Assembly: GCF_027474525.2 (NCBI RefSeq)
Contig: NZ_CP114882.2
Location: 2,976,001-3,040,000 of the forward strand
Length of the DNA stretch: 64,000 nt
Direction: 5' to 3'
DNA from: Flavobacterium lacustre
Lineage (GTDB): Bacteria > Bacteroidota > Bacteroidia > Flavobacteriales > Flavobacteriaceae
Numbering within the stretch: the first letter of the stretch is position 1; each line of letters opens with the position of its first letter. The notes under the pieces were generated by a model. The model worked only from the letters and a program-made list of their open reading frames with translations. It was not told the origin of the DNA and made no database searches. The position numbers and the translations under genes are program-made. Below, one piece after another: positions 42,455 through 52,144 of the stretch.

Positions 42455-45067
42455 TTATATATTTTTAAACTTTTCTTCAAATACACTTTCTCTGTTTTCT
42501 TTATTATAGAATGGCATACCAATTAATTTATAGCTTTGATTTTGATATAATTCAACAACGGATTCTTCTTCAATACCCATTAAAAAATCTTCTTTCCAAG
42601 AGTCTGTGCTAAGTAAATGAGTTCCTTTTGGTTCTATGAATAACTGAAATATGATTTCTTCTCCTGATTTTTTCTCTGTCATAAATAACACAAAATCCGG
42701 TTCAGTAGCTTTTGCATCGGAATATCTATACAATTTAAAAAACCTTTCGTTCCTAAGTAAATAAATATCTTCGTATTTTTCTCTTAACTCTTCAATTTGG
42801 CTTTCAAAGAATTTTACTAAAAACTTCTCTTCTGATGAACCATAATTTTCATTAAAAACATACCAATCTGCTTTATTTAAATCAACATAAAATTTAGGGT
42901 TAATGTCGTGGCGCATTGTTGGTTTACCTGTTTCGGCTTCCGATCCTTTATTTAATGAAAACGATAATTTTTTATTTTTAAAATGCTTTCTAACTGGTTC
43001 TCTATAAAATGATTTAGTACCTCTATATTCTCCAAATTTAGTAGTGATTTCATTTGCTATTTTATTTGCAATATCAATTACTATATCTAATTTTTGATGC
43101 GCTGTTAATTCTTTCGTGTCTTTTTCTAATCCTGAAACATCAACGCTAATACCTCCGAAATAATTAGCATCAGTTACAAAGTGAATCATTGATTTTATAG
43201 ATGGGAAATATCTTCTTATGCTTTCAAAATTATAAAACGGTATTTTATTTAAACCTTTAAGAATTATTGTTTTATCCCAAACATTTAGCTTATGCGTATT
43301 CATATAATTTGCCGCTACACGATTTTGCTTGTTTCCAGCATCATCAAAAATGGTATTAACTGCTGAACGATTGGTTCTTAATGCATAAGTATAATTTTTT
43401 GTAATATCTGGCTCCTGGTATTCTAATAATGTTTTTGGATTGTTTAGTACTTTTTTATTTAAGAGAATAAAACCATTTCTGTAAAAATTAGTTTCTTTAA
43501 AATCCTCTTTCAAATATAAATCCACCTCAACTTTTTCGTCAGGGAATAATCCTATTTGCCGAAGTGCCTGATTTAACTCTGTTATGTATCGCGGATTGTG
43601 TGAACAATGGTAATGTAATGTTTCACAAATTCTTAAAGTATTTGTAACATCATCATCGTATTTTCTTTTATCTAAATCCTGCTCTTCTGTTAATTTATAA
43701 GGAAAATATCTTGCTCCTCTACCGATTAATTGTGCTTCTTGAACTGTTGTTTTACCTAGTGTTCCTGCTTTACCATCACGAGTATCATATAAACGAACAA
43801 TATCGAAAAGATTTAATACATCCCAACCCTCGTTTAATTTATCAACTGCAAATATCGCTCTGTATTCGTTGTCAATATCTTCAAGTGAATTTATAGTAAT
43901 TTGTTTATCATCAGTATCATTTTTAGAGTTAACCGATATTACTTTATCTTCTGAAAAGTCTTCTTTTAATTCATCAATTAAGCCTTGATACGTAATATTT
44001 AGACTTTCGAAATATTTCATTGCTTCAACAAGAACTTCGTTATCTAGCTTAATAATATCTTTTAATTTATCTTCATTTAAGTTTTTGATACTGCTAATGA
44101 ATTTTTCCTCCATTATAGCACTTTCGGCAGTAGTCTTTGATTTAAGCATCACTACTGGCTTTGCTAATACCCCATTAGATGCAAATACTTTCTTTTTGTA
44201 TTGGCTTATTATTGTTGCTACTAATGCTCTTTGTATCGGTTCAAAATCAATTTGATTCGTCTTTACTTCTTTAGAATATTTATCTTCTCTGAATTTAGCA
44301 AGTGGGTAATCGTATAATAATTTATTATTATATTTAGCTGCAATGTTTGGATGTGATAATTCTAATGTAGCTGTAAACTCCATCATTATGTTATCCGGAT
44401 TGGAATGAAATATTCTATCTACCGTATTTTCCCAAGTAACTGAAATTTCTTTTTCTTGTGCCGTTAATGTTTTCTTGGTTAATGCATTGATATGATGCGC
44501 TTCATCAGAGATTAAAACTACCTTTCTATCTACAAAATCATCAAACGTAATACTGTTTTCTCTAGGGTTATTTAGTTTTGTATGCAACCCTTGAATAGTA
44601 GAAAACAAGATACTTACATCCTCTTCATTAGTACTTTCAAAGCTACTAACTTCATTAATTAACACATTTATTCCATTAATATTAATAACGTCTTTAAAAA
44701 GGTATTTCGAGCTTTTAGGGTTTAAGAAATTCTCTTTTGTTTTACGGATAATAGTATCTGTATTTACAAAGAAAATAAAATTACGATAGCCCATATTGTA
44801 AAGCTCTAATATAGCACCTGCCATTATTAAAGTTTTACCACTACCTGTAGCCATATGAAACAATACCTGTGATGGTTTTGCTCTTAATTTTGAATTATTA
44901 AGATAATAATCTAAAGCAGTAAACGCTTCTGTTTGATACTCACGAGAACCAAACTTTAAATTGTTTTTTATGATAGGAGATAAGGATACTTCTAGATCAC
45001 CATCTTCTATTTTTGAAGCAATTCTTTTATCTAAACGCTGGTATGTATCTTGCTGAGAAATTGACAT
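42455..45067 (-). CDS. res: type III restriction enzyme Res subunit (helicase-nuclease)
   Basis: The 870-residue protein has the superfamily 2 helicase motifs: LFHMATGSGKTLIMAGAILE (Walker A, near residue 70), VLISDEAHHINAL (DEAH-type box, near residue 185), and ELSHP region followed by NEGWDVLNLFDIVRLYDTRD, then QLIGRGARYFPY (motif VI). The C-terminal nuclease carries TEPDFVLFMTEKK and FQLFIEPKGTHL, the PD...ExK pattern of Res subunits. With Mod it forms the ATP-dependent enzyme that cuts unmethylated DNA. Length is slightly under typical Res (900-990). It is 3 bp from the small nuclease-like gene upstream. Confidence 0.94.
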   Translation of the reverse strand: MSISQQDTYQRLDKRIASKIEDGDLEVSLSPIIKNNLKFGSREYQTEAFTALDYYLNNSKLRAKPSQVLFHMATGSGKTLIMAGAILELYNMGYRNFIFFVNTDTIIRKTKENFLNPKSSKYLFKDVININGINVLINEVSSFESTNEEDVSILFSTIQGLHTKLNNPRENSITFDDFVDRKVVLISDEAHHINALTKKTLTAQEKEISVTWENTVDRIFHSNPDNIMMEFTATLELSHPNIAAKYNNKLLYDYPLAKFREDKYSKEVKTNQIDFEPIQRALVATIISQYKKKVFASNGVLAKPVVMLKSKTTAESAIMEEKFISSIKNLNEDKLKDIIKLDNEVLVEAMKYFESLNITYQGLIDELKEDFSEDKVISVNSKNDTDDKQITINSLEDIDNEYRAIFAVDKLNEGWDVLNLFDIVRLYDTRDGKAGTLGKTTVQEAQLIGRGARYFPYKLTEEQDLDKRKYDDDVTNTLRICETLHYHCSHNPRYITELNQALRQIGLFPDEKVEVDLYLKEDFKETNFYRNGFILLNKKVLNNPKTLLEYQEPDITKNYTYALRTNRSAVNTIFDDAGNKQNRVAANYMNTHKLNVWDKTIILKGLNKIPFYNFESIRRYFPSIKSMIHFVTDANYFGGISVDVSGLEKDTKELTAHQKLDIVIDIANKIANEITTKFGEYRGTKSFYREPVRKHFKNKKLSFSLNKGSEAETGKPTMRHDINPKFYVDLNKADWYVFNENYGSSEEKFLVKFFESQIEELREKYEDIYLLRNERFFKLYRYSDAKATEPDFVLFMTEKKSGEEIIFQLFIEPKGTHLLSTDSWKEDFLMGIEEESVVELYQNQSYKLIGMPFYNKENRESVFEEKFKNI

Positions 45068-45070
45068 ATA

Positions 45071-45610
45071 TTAAAAAATTAGTGATAGGTTCTTATTTAA
45101 AATACCCCAAGGAAATTCATGATTAGGAGTCAAGTATCTAAACCCTGCAAATGAATTAACAGTAACAACCTTATATTCACTTATTTTTTGTCCTTCAATC
45201 CAACCATAAAAACCAACATTCTTATTAGAAAAATCTATCCAACCTACAATAACAATATCTTTTGAAATTGGATTTTGTTCCTCTGGATATCCATATGTCC
45301 ATTTATCATTTGGTAAGTTAACGGTAGTTTTTTTTGCTACTTTAATATCAATTTTCTTATTATTAATAAGGAAATCAAATTCATCCGAATTTTTTTTTGT
45401 AAAATCGGTTTCATCTTTTTTATATATTATGTTATTCGTTTTCAAATAATGTTCAAATGCAATCTCTCCTAAACAACCCAATATTGCTTTATCAATTCTA
45501 CTTTCTAAAGATAAACTGAATCTTGAATACAGACCATTTTGTACCATTTTACTAGCTTGATTTGACGCTAGTTTTAATGCTTCGTCAAAATTAAAATTTA
45601 CTAATAGCAT
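45071..45610 (-). CDS. small PD-(D/E)XK-like protein inside the type III R-M operon
   Basis: The 179-residue protein shows a nuclease-like signature: a helix with GEIAFEHYL (Glu49), then DEFDFLINNKKIDIKVAKK (Asp79, Asp88, Lys90), which fits E...D...(D/E)xK. The remainder is beta-rich (DIVIVGWIDFSNKNVGFYGW). It lacks a DNA-binding domain I can name. It lies 5 bp after mod and 3 bp before res, so it is translated in step with both subunits. Type III systems normally have only mod and res, so a third gene is unusual. Possible roles are an extra nuclease, a specificity or control factor; the family is not identified. Confidence 0.72.
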   Translation of the reverse strand: MLLVNFNFDEALKLASNQASKMVQNGLYSRFSLSLESRIDKAILGCLGEIAFEHYLKTNNIIYKKDETDFTKKNSDEFDFLINNKKIDIKVAKKTTVNLPNDKWTYGYPEEQNPISKDIVIVGWIDFSNKNVGFYGWIEGQKISEYKVVTVNSFAGFRYLTPNHEFPWGILNKNLSLIF

Positions 45611-45615
45611 ATTAA

Positions 45616-47544
45616 TTATTTTGAAGATTTATAAAAAGAATAATTAACTTTCTTTATATCGTCGGATATATTATAACTTTTATCTTCTATTTCAGAATAA
45701 TTTACATATAATTGATTTTTATCTAAAACTTCAACTAAATATTTTTTCATTTCTTCAATTGGCGCCGTTTTAAAACCATCTATTCTTTCTTCAAATTCTA
45801 ACTTATTGAATCGATAATTAAGAAATGCTTTTTCATGCATTTCTTTCCAAATATTAATTAAAATCTCTTTAGTTGATGCATCTTGAATTAGTTCAATATA
45901 TCTCTGATTATGTTGCATTAATTCTGCATAAACAAAAGACCCTCCTCCTTCCCAATTAACAAGTTCTGATATACCTGTTTGTTCACCATTAATAACAAAC
46001 TTCATTCTTTCTACGGTAACGGTATTAATATAATCCATTTGTTCAATACCAATATATTTATATCCTAATTTATGTGCAGTTGCACAAGTTGTTCCACTGC
46101 CAATGTGAAAGTCTAAAATATAATCATCTTTAGTTAATTTATTACTAACCATATTGATTAGATACATAATTAAACTTTCAGATTTTGGATAAGAAAAAAC
46201 TTCTTTGCCAAATATTTTCGTTAAGTCTTTACCCGCACTTTCAGTAGTTTGAACCCCCATTTTACTATCTATATAATTTAAAGGTGCCTCAATATCATAT
46301 TCTTGCTTTTCATATGAAGGAGAAAATGATTTTGTTCTAATTGATATAGAAGTTCCATTCGTTATTTCATTTTCTAATTTTTTTTGACCCCATTTAAAGT
46401 TTCCTTTAAGTTTTACTTCCTTAACAAATAAACCGTCCTTAACCTCTGTATCTTCTAATAAATAAATATCATAACTATCTGTACCATATTTTCCTTTTTC
46501 ATATAAACCATTTTTTAACCCTGTCTCTACAAAATTTGCAGGAAAAGCTAAAATGCCTACAGAGTTAGTTTTATTCATTAAACCGTTACTACTAGTTGAA
46601 TTCTTCTCTACCCCTTTAAATTTAACACTATCCTTGTTTTTTTCATAACATAAGATATATTCAACAACCTTTTTACTCTTCTTCGGCAAATTTGAAGGTG
46701 TATCAGTTTTTTTCCAAGAAAAAATATCTATAAAATTTTCTTGTTTAAACAATTCATCCATTAAAACTTTTAAATAAGCTACTTCATTGTCGTCACAACT
46801 AATAAAAATAATACCATCATTAGTTAGAAGCTGCCTTGCTATAGTAAGTCTATTCTTCATGAATGTTAACCAAGAAGAATGATTGAAACTATCATTGTAA
46901 TTAAAGCCATCATTGCCAGTATTGTATGGTGGGTCAATATAAATAAGCTTAATTTTTCCTCTGTGAGTTTTTAGAAGTGAAGCAAGAGCCAAAAGATTAT
47001 TCCCTTTGATAATAAGGTTTTCATCTCCTTTCAACTCATTAACTTTATGTTCACCATTTTTGTTAAACATTTTGAAATTAGTAAATACTTTAGCATCTAA
47101 TAATCTATCTACACTATCTGGAGCAAGTGTTTCGTTCCAGAAGGTTTCGTTTATTTTTTGGTCTTCTTTAGTTTGCCCTCCTTCAAGAACGCAATCTTTG
47201 TGAGGCCAAGCCAATACAACATCATTAGAAGTAGAAATAAAATTATCTAAATCATTGTCATTGGTTATTAACCCAATTTTATTTTTGAATGCAGTATAAC
47301 TATCAGGAAGAAAGGATTTATTGTTTACAAAGCGTTGAAACTTGATTTTATCAAATACTAAAACAGTTGAAACTTCCTGAAAGAAATACTTCTTGAATGT
47401 TTCGTTTTTGAGTAGTAGACTTATTAGTTGCGGTTCGACTTTTAAAGCCAACTCTATGATTTTATTTTTGTTTAAATGACCGTCAACCACTAAATTATCT
47501 TCGTGTTTGAGTAAATCTATAAGTTCGTTCTGTAAATTTTGCAT
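45616..47544 (-). CDS. mod: type III DNA methyltransferase Mod subunit
   Basis: The 642-residue protein is a beta-class N6-adenine or N4-cytosine methyltransferase: the catalytic DPPY motif comes first (IKLIYIDPPYNTGNDGFNYN, near residue 203) and the SAM-binding motif follows (DYILDFHIGSGTTCATAHKL, near residue 475). The target recognition domain lies between (about 290-440). Adenine is the usual type III target; the site cannot be read from sequence. It is the first gene of the mod-nuclease-res-abi run. A -7-like TATATTTA lies about 50 bp upstream on the minus strand. Confidence 0.94.
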   Translation of the reverse strand: MQNLQNELIDLLKHEDNLVVDGHLNKNKIIELALKVEPQLISLLLKNETFKKYFFQEVSTVLVFDKIKFQRFVNNKSFLPDSYTAFKNKIGLITNDNDLDNFISTSNDVVLAWPHKDCVLEGGQTKEDQKINETFWNETLAPDSVDRLLDAKVFTNFKMFNKNGEHKVNELKGDENLIIKGNNLLALASLLKTHRGKIKLIYIDPPYNTGNDGFNYNDSFNHSSWLTFMKNRLTIARQLLTNDGIIFISCDDNEVAYLKVLMDELFKQENFIDIFSWKKTDTPSNLPKKSKKVVEYILCYEKNKDSVKFKGVEKNSTSSNGLMNKTNSVGILAFPANFVETGLKNGLYEKGKYGTDSYDIYLLEDTEVKDGLFVKEVKLKGNFKWGQKKLENEITNGTSISIRTKSFSPSYEKQEYDIEAPLNYIDSKMGVQTTESAGKDLTKIFGKEVFSYPKSESLIMYLINMVSNKLTKDDYILDFHIGSGTTCATAHKLGYKYIGIEQMDYINTVTVERMKFVINGEQTGISELVNWEGGGSFVYAELMQHNQRYIELIQDASTKEILINIWKEMHEKAFLNYRFNKLEFEERIDGFKTAPIEEMKKYLVEVLDKNQLYVNYSEIEDKSYNISDDIKKVNYSFYKSSK

Positions 47545-47645
47545 ATTATGTAATCCTTGTTTGACAATTATTTTTTCAAATTTGAATGTAAATATAGAAA
47601 TATTAAAAAGGTTTACTACAATTTTAATTAAGCACTATTGTAATA

Positions 47646-49904
47646 TTATGATTTTTCATATACACCATACTCAGGTTGTGCTAAATAGACACCAATACAA
47701 GTTTTAAGTAAATTGTCTACGGTTCTTTCTTTTAGATTATATGAATTACTTAATTCAATAGCTTCCTTACGTGTAAACCGTTTTGGTAAGGCGTCAAAGA
47801 ATTGTTTTTTATTGTCACCTCCTTTAAATGGACCTTGTTCTCCTTGTTTTGGTAAATTATTAAACATAATGATGCTATGCTGTAAATAGGTTTTTACTAA
47901 ACTTACTGCACTTTCAAAATCAACATCTAAACTATATACTTCTTTTGCATACTCATTATTTGAAAACTTACGGATTGCTGTGAAAATCATGCAAAAACGA
48001 TATAAAATTAATGCCAATCTCTTTACAACACTTAATGCATCATCACTGACAAAAGTGTTTACTTGTTCTAAAAAGTATCCAAATAAATCATTGAATTTAT
48101 CCCATTGCTCTTCTGATAACTGTAATTGCATCGAGTCTCTTTCGAAATACTCTACCATTTTCAAAACCTTTTTTGACTGTGTTGTAAAATAGTCGGTTAA
48201 GTTTACTGGATTGCCTTTTGGCGAAGGATCTAACCATACCGCATCTGTTTTAAAAACATAAAAAAAGAATCTACTAAACAAACCATCTTCAGCCGATGGA
48301 ATGATATTAAAGATTTGTTTAGGTGTTCCTGATAATGCAATAGCAAGTTGTGGTTCATTTACTTCTACGTATTCTGAATTGGTTTTACGGCTTACTGATA
48401 TATTTTCATGATGAAACGCTTTTCGCAGCATATCCGAATAACTTCCCCATTCTTTTTTCATAGTCGTTCCTACGGTATCGGCTTCCGTTTCGCAAATAAT
48501 CCCTTTACCTTCATTCCAATCTAAATGTTGAATCACTCTTGCATCACTAACATTGCCAGGAATGAAAACTACTTTAAATTTAGGTTCTGCAGGCATTTCT
48601 TGTTTTTCATCTGTTTTCCCTTTACCCTTCAACATTTTAAAAGCAGCTAAGTTTTCTTCATATATTTTTCTCGTTTCTAGAGATTCGGCTAAGATTTTTT
48701 CATGATACTTATCTGCTAATGCTTTTGAAAATTTTAATACTCCTTTGCCAGAAGCTGCAGGAGCTAAAATAAACGAATATAAGCACGGATAAACCGTACT
48801 GCCGTGATACACTCCTGATACATTAGGTAAGCAACCTGAAAGAATAGCCAGTGCTCCTGTTAAAAATACGTCTCTTTCCCTTTTATCATTGAATGCTTTA
48901 CAACTTTCCAGTAATATTGGTGGCAAATTATCGTAAACTGATTGAGGAATGAACGGCGTTGATTTTAAAACATCTTCTTCCTCCGGAATTGTATTACTGC
49001 TGTTATTGTTTATTACAACTTGTTCTGAGGTTTGCAAGTTTGCAAACTTTGCAAACTTTGCAAAGTCTGCAATTTGATTTTTGTATGCGCTGTTAACTGC
49101 ATTTTTTATTTCTCTTGTATCTAAATCAAAATTAGTCATGCAAAAATCTAATGTATCTTCTTCATAGATGCCAAATCGATTTGAATTACTAGCAAGTAAG
49201 TGAATAAAATTATTTCGATTTCCGTTGAAGTATTGTTCTTTTTGTTCTGTGAATTTCAAGCATTTATCTAGTAATTCATCTGTTGACTGTTGCCTCACAA
49301 TCTCTTTTTTCGGTGTTTTTGGAGTTTCTATTACTTCATCTTTTAACTCGAAAATTGTAGCACTTTGATTTAGATATAAATCTGCATCAGAAGATAAAAA
49401 GCACAATCGGGTAATATCTTTACACTTTGGATCAAAATCAAACCCTGATAGGTCTTTATAATAAGTTGCCACTTGATGGTAAGCTTCGGTGTGTTGTTCT
49501 GCATTAGAATTTACTTTGATAAATACTTTGATTCCCGCACCACTTGGGCTGATAAAGGAAGCCATTGTTAAATTGCATTGATTTATTAAAACTGAAATAT
49601 TTTGTAAATCTTCGAGAGGAATATGGTCAAAATCTAAACCTATAACCTGAGAATAGGTATTAACATTTACCTTTGTTCTAGTTGCTCCAAAAGTTGCTGA
49701 AGTAGTAAAGCCAATTAACCCACTCTTAATTTTGTCGGCTGTTTTATCATCCCCTTTATGAATTGCATAACGGATTGAATTGATATCACTTTTGTATTTT
49801 TCCTCTTTTATTTCTTGCAGTATTTCTAATAGATTTCTACTTCCTAAGTTGTTTTTGAAGTCTTTATACACGCTAACTGTCAATCCGTTATTTAGTATTT
49901 CCAT
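47646..49904 (-). CDS. VirE N-terminal (BT4734-like) and DUF3987 primase/replication protein
   Basis: The 752-residue protein has an N-terminal BT4734/VirE_N module (about 40-190) with VNVNTYSQVIGLDFDHIPLE, where GLDFDH carries the metal-binding acids of a primase-polymerase fold, and SFISPSGAGIKVFIKV. A second, DUF3987-like ATPase half (about 320-720) includes SFILAPAASGKGVLKFSK, a Walker-A-like loop. Such proteins are standard in Bacteroidota mobile elements and are thought to start element replication after excision. A Lys-Phe-Ala tandem (FAKFAKFAN) near residue 285 is encoded by DNA repeats. The small HTH gene is directly upstream, with no gap. Confidence 0.9.
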   Translation of the reverse strand: MEILNNGLTVSVYKDFKNNLGSRNLLEILQEIKEEKYKSDINSIRYAIHKGDDKTADKIKSGLIGFTTSATFGATRTKVNVNTYSQVIGLDFDHIPLEDLQNISVLINQCNLTMASFISPSGAGIKVFIKVNSNAEQHTEAYHQVATYYKDLSGFDFDPKCKDITRLCFLSSDADLYLNQSATIFELKDEVIETPKTPKKEIVRQQSTDELLDKCLKFTEQKEQYFNGNRNNFIHLLASNSNRFGIYEEDTLDFCMTNFDLDTREIKNAVNSAYKNQIADFAKFAKFANLQTSEQVVINNNSSNTIPEEEDVLKSTPFIPQSVYDNLPPILLESCKAFNDKRERDVFLTGALAILSGCLPNVSGVYHGSTVYPCLYSFILAPAASGKGVLKFSKALADKYHEKILAESLETRKIYEENLAAFKMLKGKGKTDEKQEMPAEPKFKVVFIPGNVSDARVIQHLDWNEGKGIICETEADTVGTTMKKEWGSYSDMLRKAFHHENISVSRKTNSEYVEVNEPQLAIALSGTPKQIFNIIPSAEDGLFSRFFFYVFKTDAVWLDPSPKGNPVNLTDYFTTQSKKVLKMVEYFERDSMQLQLSEEQWDKFNDLFGYFLEQVNTFVSDDALSVVKRLALILYRFCMIFTAIRKFSNNEYAKEVYSLDVDFESAVSLVKTYLQHSIIMFNNLPKQGEQGPFKGGDNKKQFFDALPKRFTRKEAIELSNSYNLKERTVDNLLKTCIGVYLAQPEYGVYEKS
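49031..49076. repeat. tandem 9-bp repeat inside the primase gene
   Basis: On the + strand the unit TTTGCAAAC/TTTGCAAAG recurs with a 9-bp period, and TTGCAAACTTTG occurs at 49040-49051 and 49049-49060. It encodes FAKFAKFAN on the minus strand. The same 12-mer (reverse complement) lies at 35108-35119. Confidence 0.6.
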
Positions 49905-50183
49905 TTATTTCTTAGGATTATAATTATCATTTAGTAATTTTTGAACATCAGAAAGGCGATAATAGATTTTATTACCTATTTGGAAAAAACCAATGATTTT
50001 TTTATCTCTCCAGTCTTGAGCAGTTCTTTTGCTGATATCCATTAGATTCATAAACTCCTGATTGTTATAAATTACATCTTCCGGGTTTTGAAAAGTCCCT
50101 GATTTTAATTTTGAATTTATTTCAGTTGTAACTACTTGGATTTTTTCAAGCATTTTTTCTGTTTTATCATACCAGTCTGCCAT
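49905..50183 (-). CDS. excisionase-like HTH protein
   Basis: The 92-residue protein has a C-terminal winged-helix/MerR-like HTH: EFMNLMDISKRTAQDWRDKK, then IGFFQIGNKIYYRLSDVQKL, the layout of Bacteroidota excisionase family (Xis) proteins with a wing ending in YYRLSDV. The N-terminal 35 residues are a helix. It would bend DNA at the att site or control excision with the integrase. It follows a similar HTH gene by 3 bp and runs into the primase gene without a gap, so all three form one operon. Confidence 0.85.
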   Translation of the reverse strand: MADWYDKTEKMLEKIQVVTTEINSKLKSGTFQNPEDVIYNNQEFMNLMDISKRTAQDWRDKKIIGFFQIGNKIYYRLSDVQKLLNDNYNPKK

Positions 50184-50186
50184 ATC

Positions 50187-50474
50187 TTACTTTTTTAATA
50201 ATGTTAGACATTCTAATAATTCGCTACGCTTGTAGTAACGACGCGCTCCAATACCATGAGCAAGTACTTTCCCTTTATTGGTCCACGCCCATAAAGTGCT
50301 GCTGTCAATTTTTAAGAATTTGCAGGTTTCTTCTCTAGTCAGAAGTTCCTCATCATCTTTTTTGGAGTTTAACTCTTTTTGGAGTTCAATAATACCGTTT
50401 TTAACGGATGTGCCTATCAACTGTTGTAATTGTTCAACGGTTAAGGTTTGAAGTAAAATCGCATTGTTTTGCAT
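50187..50474 (-). CDS. excisionase-like HTH protein, second copy
   Basis: The 95-residue protein has the pattern LTREETCKFLKIDSSTLWAW, then TNKGKVLAHGIGARRYYKRS, an HTH_17/excisionase domain at residues 44-90 preceded by a helical stretch. It is related to but distinct from the next gene in the operon (excisionase-like at 49905-50183). Paired HTH genes of this kind are common upstream of the primase in such elements and usually act in excision or in control of replication genes. The gap upstream (50475-50572) holds its presumed promoter. Confidence 0.85.
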   Translation of the reverse strand: MQNNAILLQTLTVEQLQQLIGTSVKNGIIELQKELNSKKDDEELLTREETCKFLKIDSSTLWAWTNKGKVLAHGIGARRYYKRSELLECLTLLKK

Positions 50475-50572
50475 GACTTGTTATTTTAAAGTTTAACAAG
50501 TCAAAAGTCTAAATGAAGTCGTGTTGTGGATTGAATGGAATCGTGCAGTTTATGACACGGTTTTCGTGTGGT

Positions 50573-52084
50573 TTATTTTGCTTTGGTGTAAATACTCTCT
50601 CTAAATGCAATTTTACCAATATCACACAAAGGTTTTATTCTGTTTATATTGATATCAAATTTGTCTAATAGATCAAAATATGACTGTTGTTTTAAATCAA
50701 AATGAATTAAGTCTTCATAAGTCATTTTATGAAAAACGAAGCTGTAGTTGGAGAGATTTTCTTTGGTGTTGCTAAATTCTTCTTGTAAGTTTTTAAAAAT
50801 AGTGAAAGCTTTATAATCCTTGAAAATTTTAGGATATGGATTTATTTCGTCAGAAACACTTAATTTATCTTCAAATTCAACAGTAATTGTTTGAGGAATT
50901 TTACTTGATTGCTCTTTTATAATATCTACAATTGATGGCATTTCAAAGTGATAATCATCAAGGTCAACATTTATTCCAAATTCAGAACTTCTATATTCAT
51001 TGATATAAAATAATTCATTACAGTCTCTATTAAAATCTTCATTTTCATAAGCATCTTGATTTTTAAACTCACTCTTATCATAAGCATAGTAAAGCTGTGA
51101 AATGAAATAATAATATCCGTCTCTTAAATCGTGATTTCTAACTGTTATATTTTCTATTTTATTCAACTCATTAAAAAATAATGTAAACGTATCGTTAAAT
51201 GAAAAACTTTGATAAATAGAAACATTTCCTTCCATAAACTTCTGCAGTCTATAAAAAGCATTATTTATATCTGAAATGATTGCATCAATATTTTTATTAG
51301 GTATTGGATATTGTTTCCTTAATTCAATTAATTTAACTTCAAATTTCCTTTTAAAATCAATGACTGTCTCTTCATCTTTGTGATTTGCCAAAATAGAATT
51401 ACAAATCGCAATCTGGTGCTTGTAATTTCGTTCTTCGTAATTTTTAAAACAATCAATTACATAATCCGCTTTATCTTCAATCGTCATTGGAAAAGTAAAA
51501 TAATCAATCTTACTTTCATTGGTTTTTAGCCAAACATCCAAATCCTTGTCTATTGTATCAAGGTTGAATTCATTATCATCTGACAATATTTTTTCTTTTA
51601 GATCAAATGGAATATTAAGAAATGATTTATAAACCGAATATTGATTTATGTCACAAACTCCATGAATATAATCCTTCAACGGCCTGTATTTATAACCTCT
51701 TGATTTGACAATACTTGAAAATGTATATTTATCTAACTCATCTTTGTCTATCAAAGCTAATTCTTCTATAAGTTCTTGATAAGTGCCGATAATGAAGTTT
51801 TTAGTTATTTTATCTCTCCAATCGTAAAAGTCATATTCCTTTGGAGTAGGTTTTGTAAATTCAATTAAATACGAAGCAATATCAGAATTGCATTTGTCAA
51901 TTTTAGATTTAAACTTGGCGACTTTTTTCTTTGTTACTTCAAGCTTTTCGTAATTATCAGAACATAAGGAGTAATCAAGTTTACCTTTATCATTTTCTTC
52001 TTGTTCTATTGAAAATATTTCGAAATTTACTAAATCAACAATGTAGTCAACTATTTCTAATTCACGTTTACTAAACTCGCCCAT
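50573..52084 (-). CDS. uncharacterised 503-residue island protein
   Basis: No family recognised. The N-terminal 60 residues are a charged helix (MGEFSKRELEIVDYIVDLVN) with possible coiled coil through KVAKFKSKIDKCNSD. The middle is helical and rich in Asp, Lys, Tyr and Asn. The C-terminal block NPYPKIFKDYKAFTIFKNLQ, YSFVFHKMTYEDLIHFDLKQ resembles, from memory, an ending shared by several hypothetical proteins next to integrases in Bacteroidota. No membrane segment, signal peptide or catalytic motif is seen. It lies between the excisionase pair and the integrase on the same strand (60 bp from the integrase), in the slot where element-control or cargo defence genes are often found. Confidence 0.75.
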   Translation of the reverse strand: MGEFSKRELEIVDYIVDLVNFEIFSIEQEENDKGKLDYSLCSDNYEKLEVTKKKVAKFKSKIDKCNSDIASYLIEFTKPTPKEYDFYDWRDKITKNFIIGTYQELIEELALIDKDELDKYTFSSIVKSRGYKYRPLKDYIHGVCDINQYSVYKSFLNIPFDLKEKILSDDNEFNLDTIDKDLDVWLKTNESKIDYFTFPMTIEDKADYVIDCFKNYEERNYKHQIAICNSILANHKDEETVIDFKRKFEVKLIELRKQYPIPNKNIDAIISDINNAFYRLQKFMEGNVSIYQSFSFNDTFTLFFNELNKIENITVRNHDLRDGYYYFISQLYYAYDKSEFKNQDAYENEDFNRDCNELFYINEYRSSEFGINVDLDDYHFEMPSIVDIIKEQSSKIPQTITVEFEDKLSVSDEINPYPKIFKDYKAFTIFKNLQEEFSNTKENLSNYSFVFHKMTYEDLIHFDLKQQSYFDLLDKFDININRIKPLCDIGKIAFRESIYTKAK

Positions 52085-52144
52085 CAGTTTATTTAATTTT
52101 AAGACGTGAAAATATCAAAATAAATCCAAACTAACTAAACCTTA

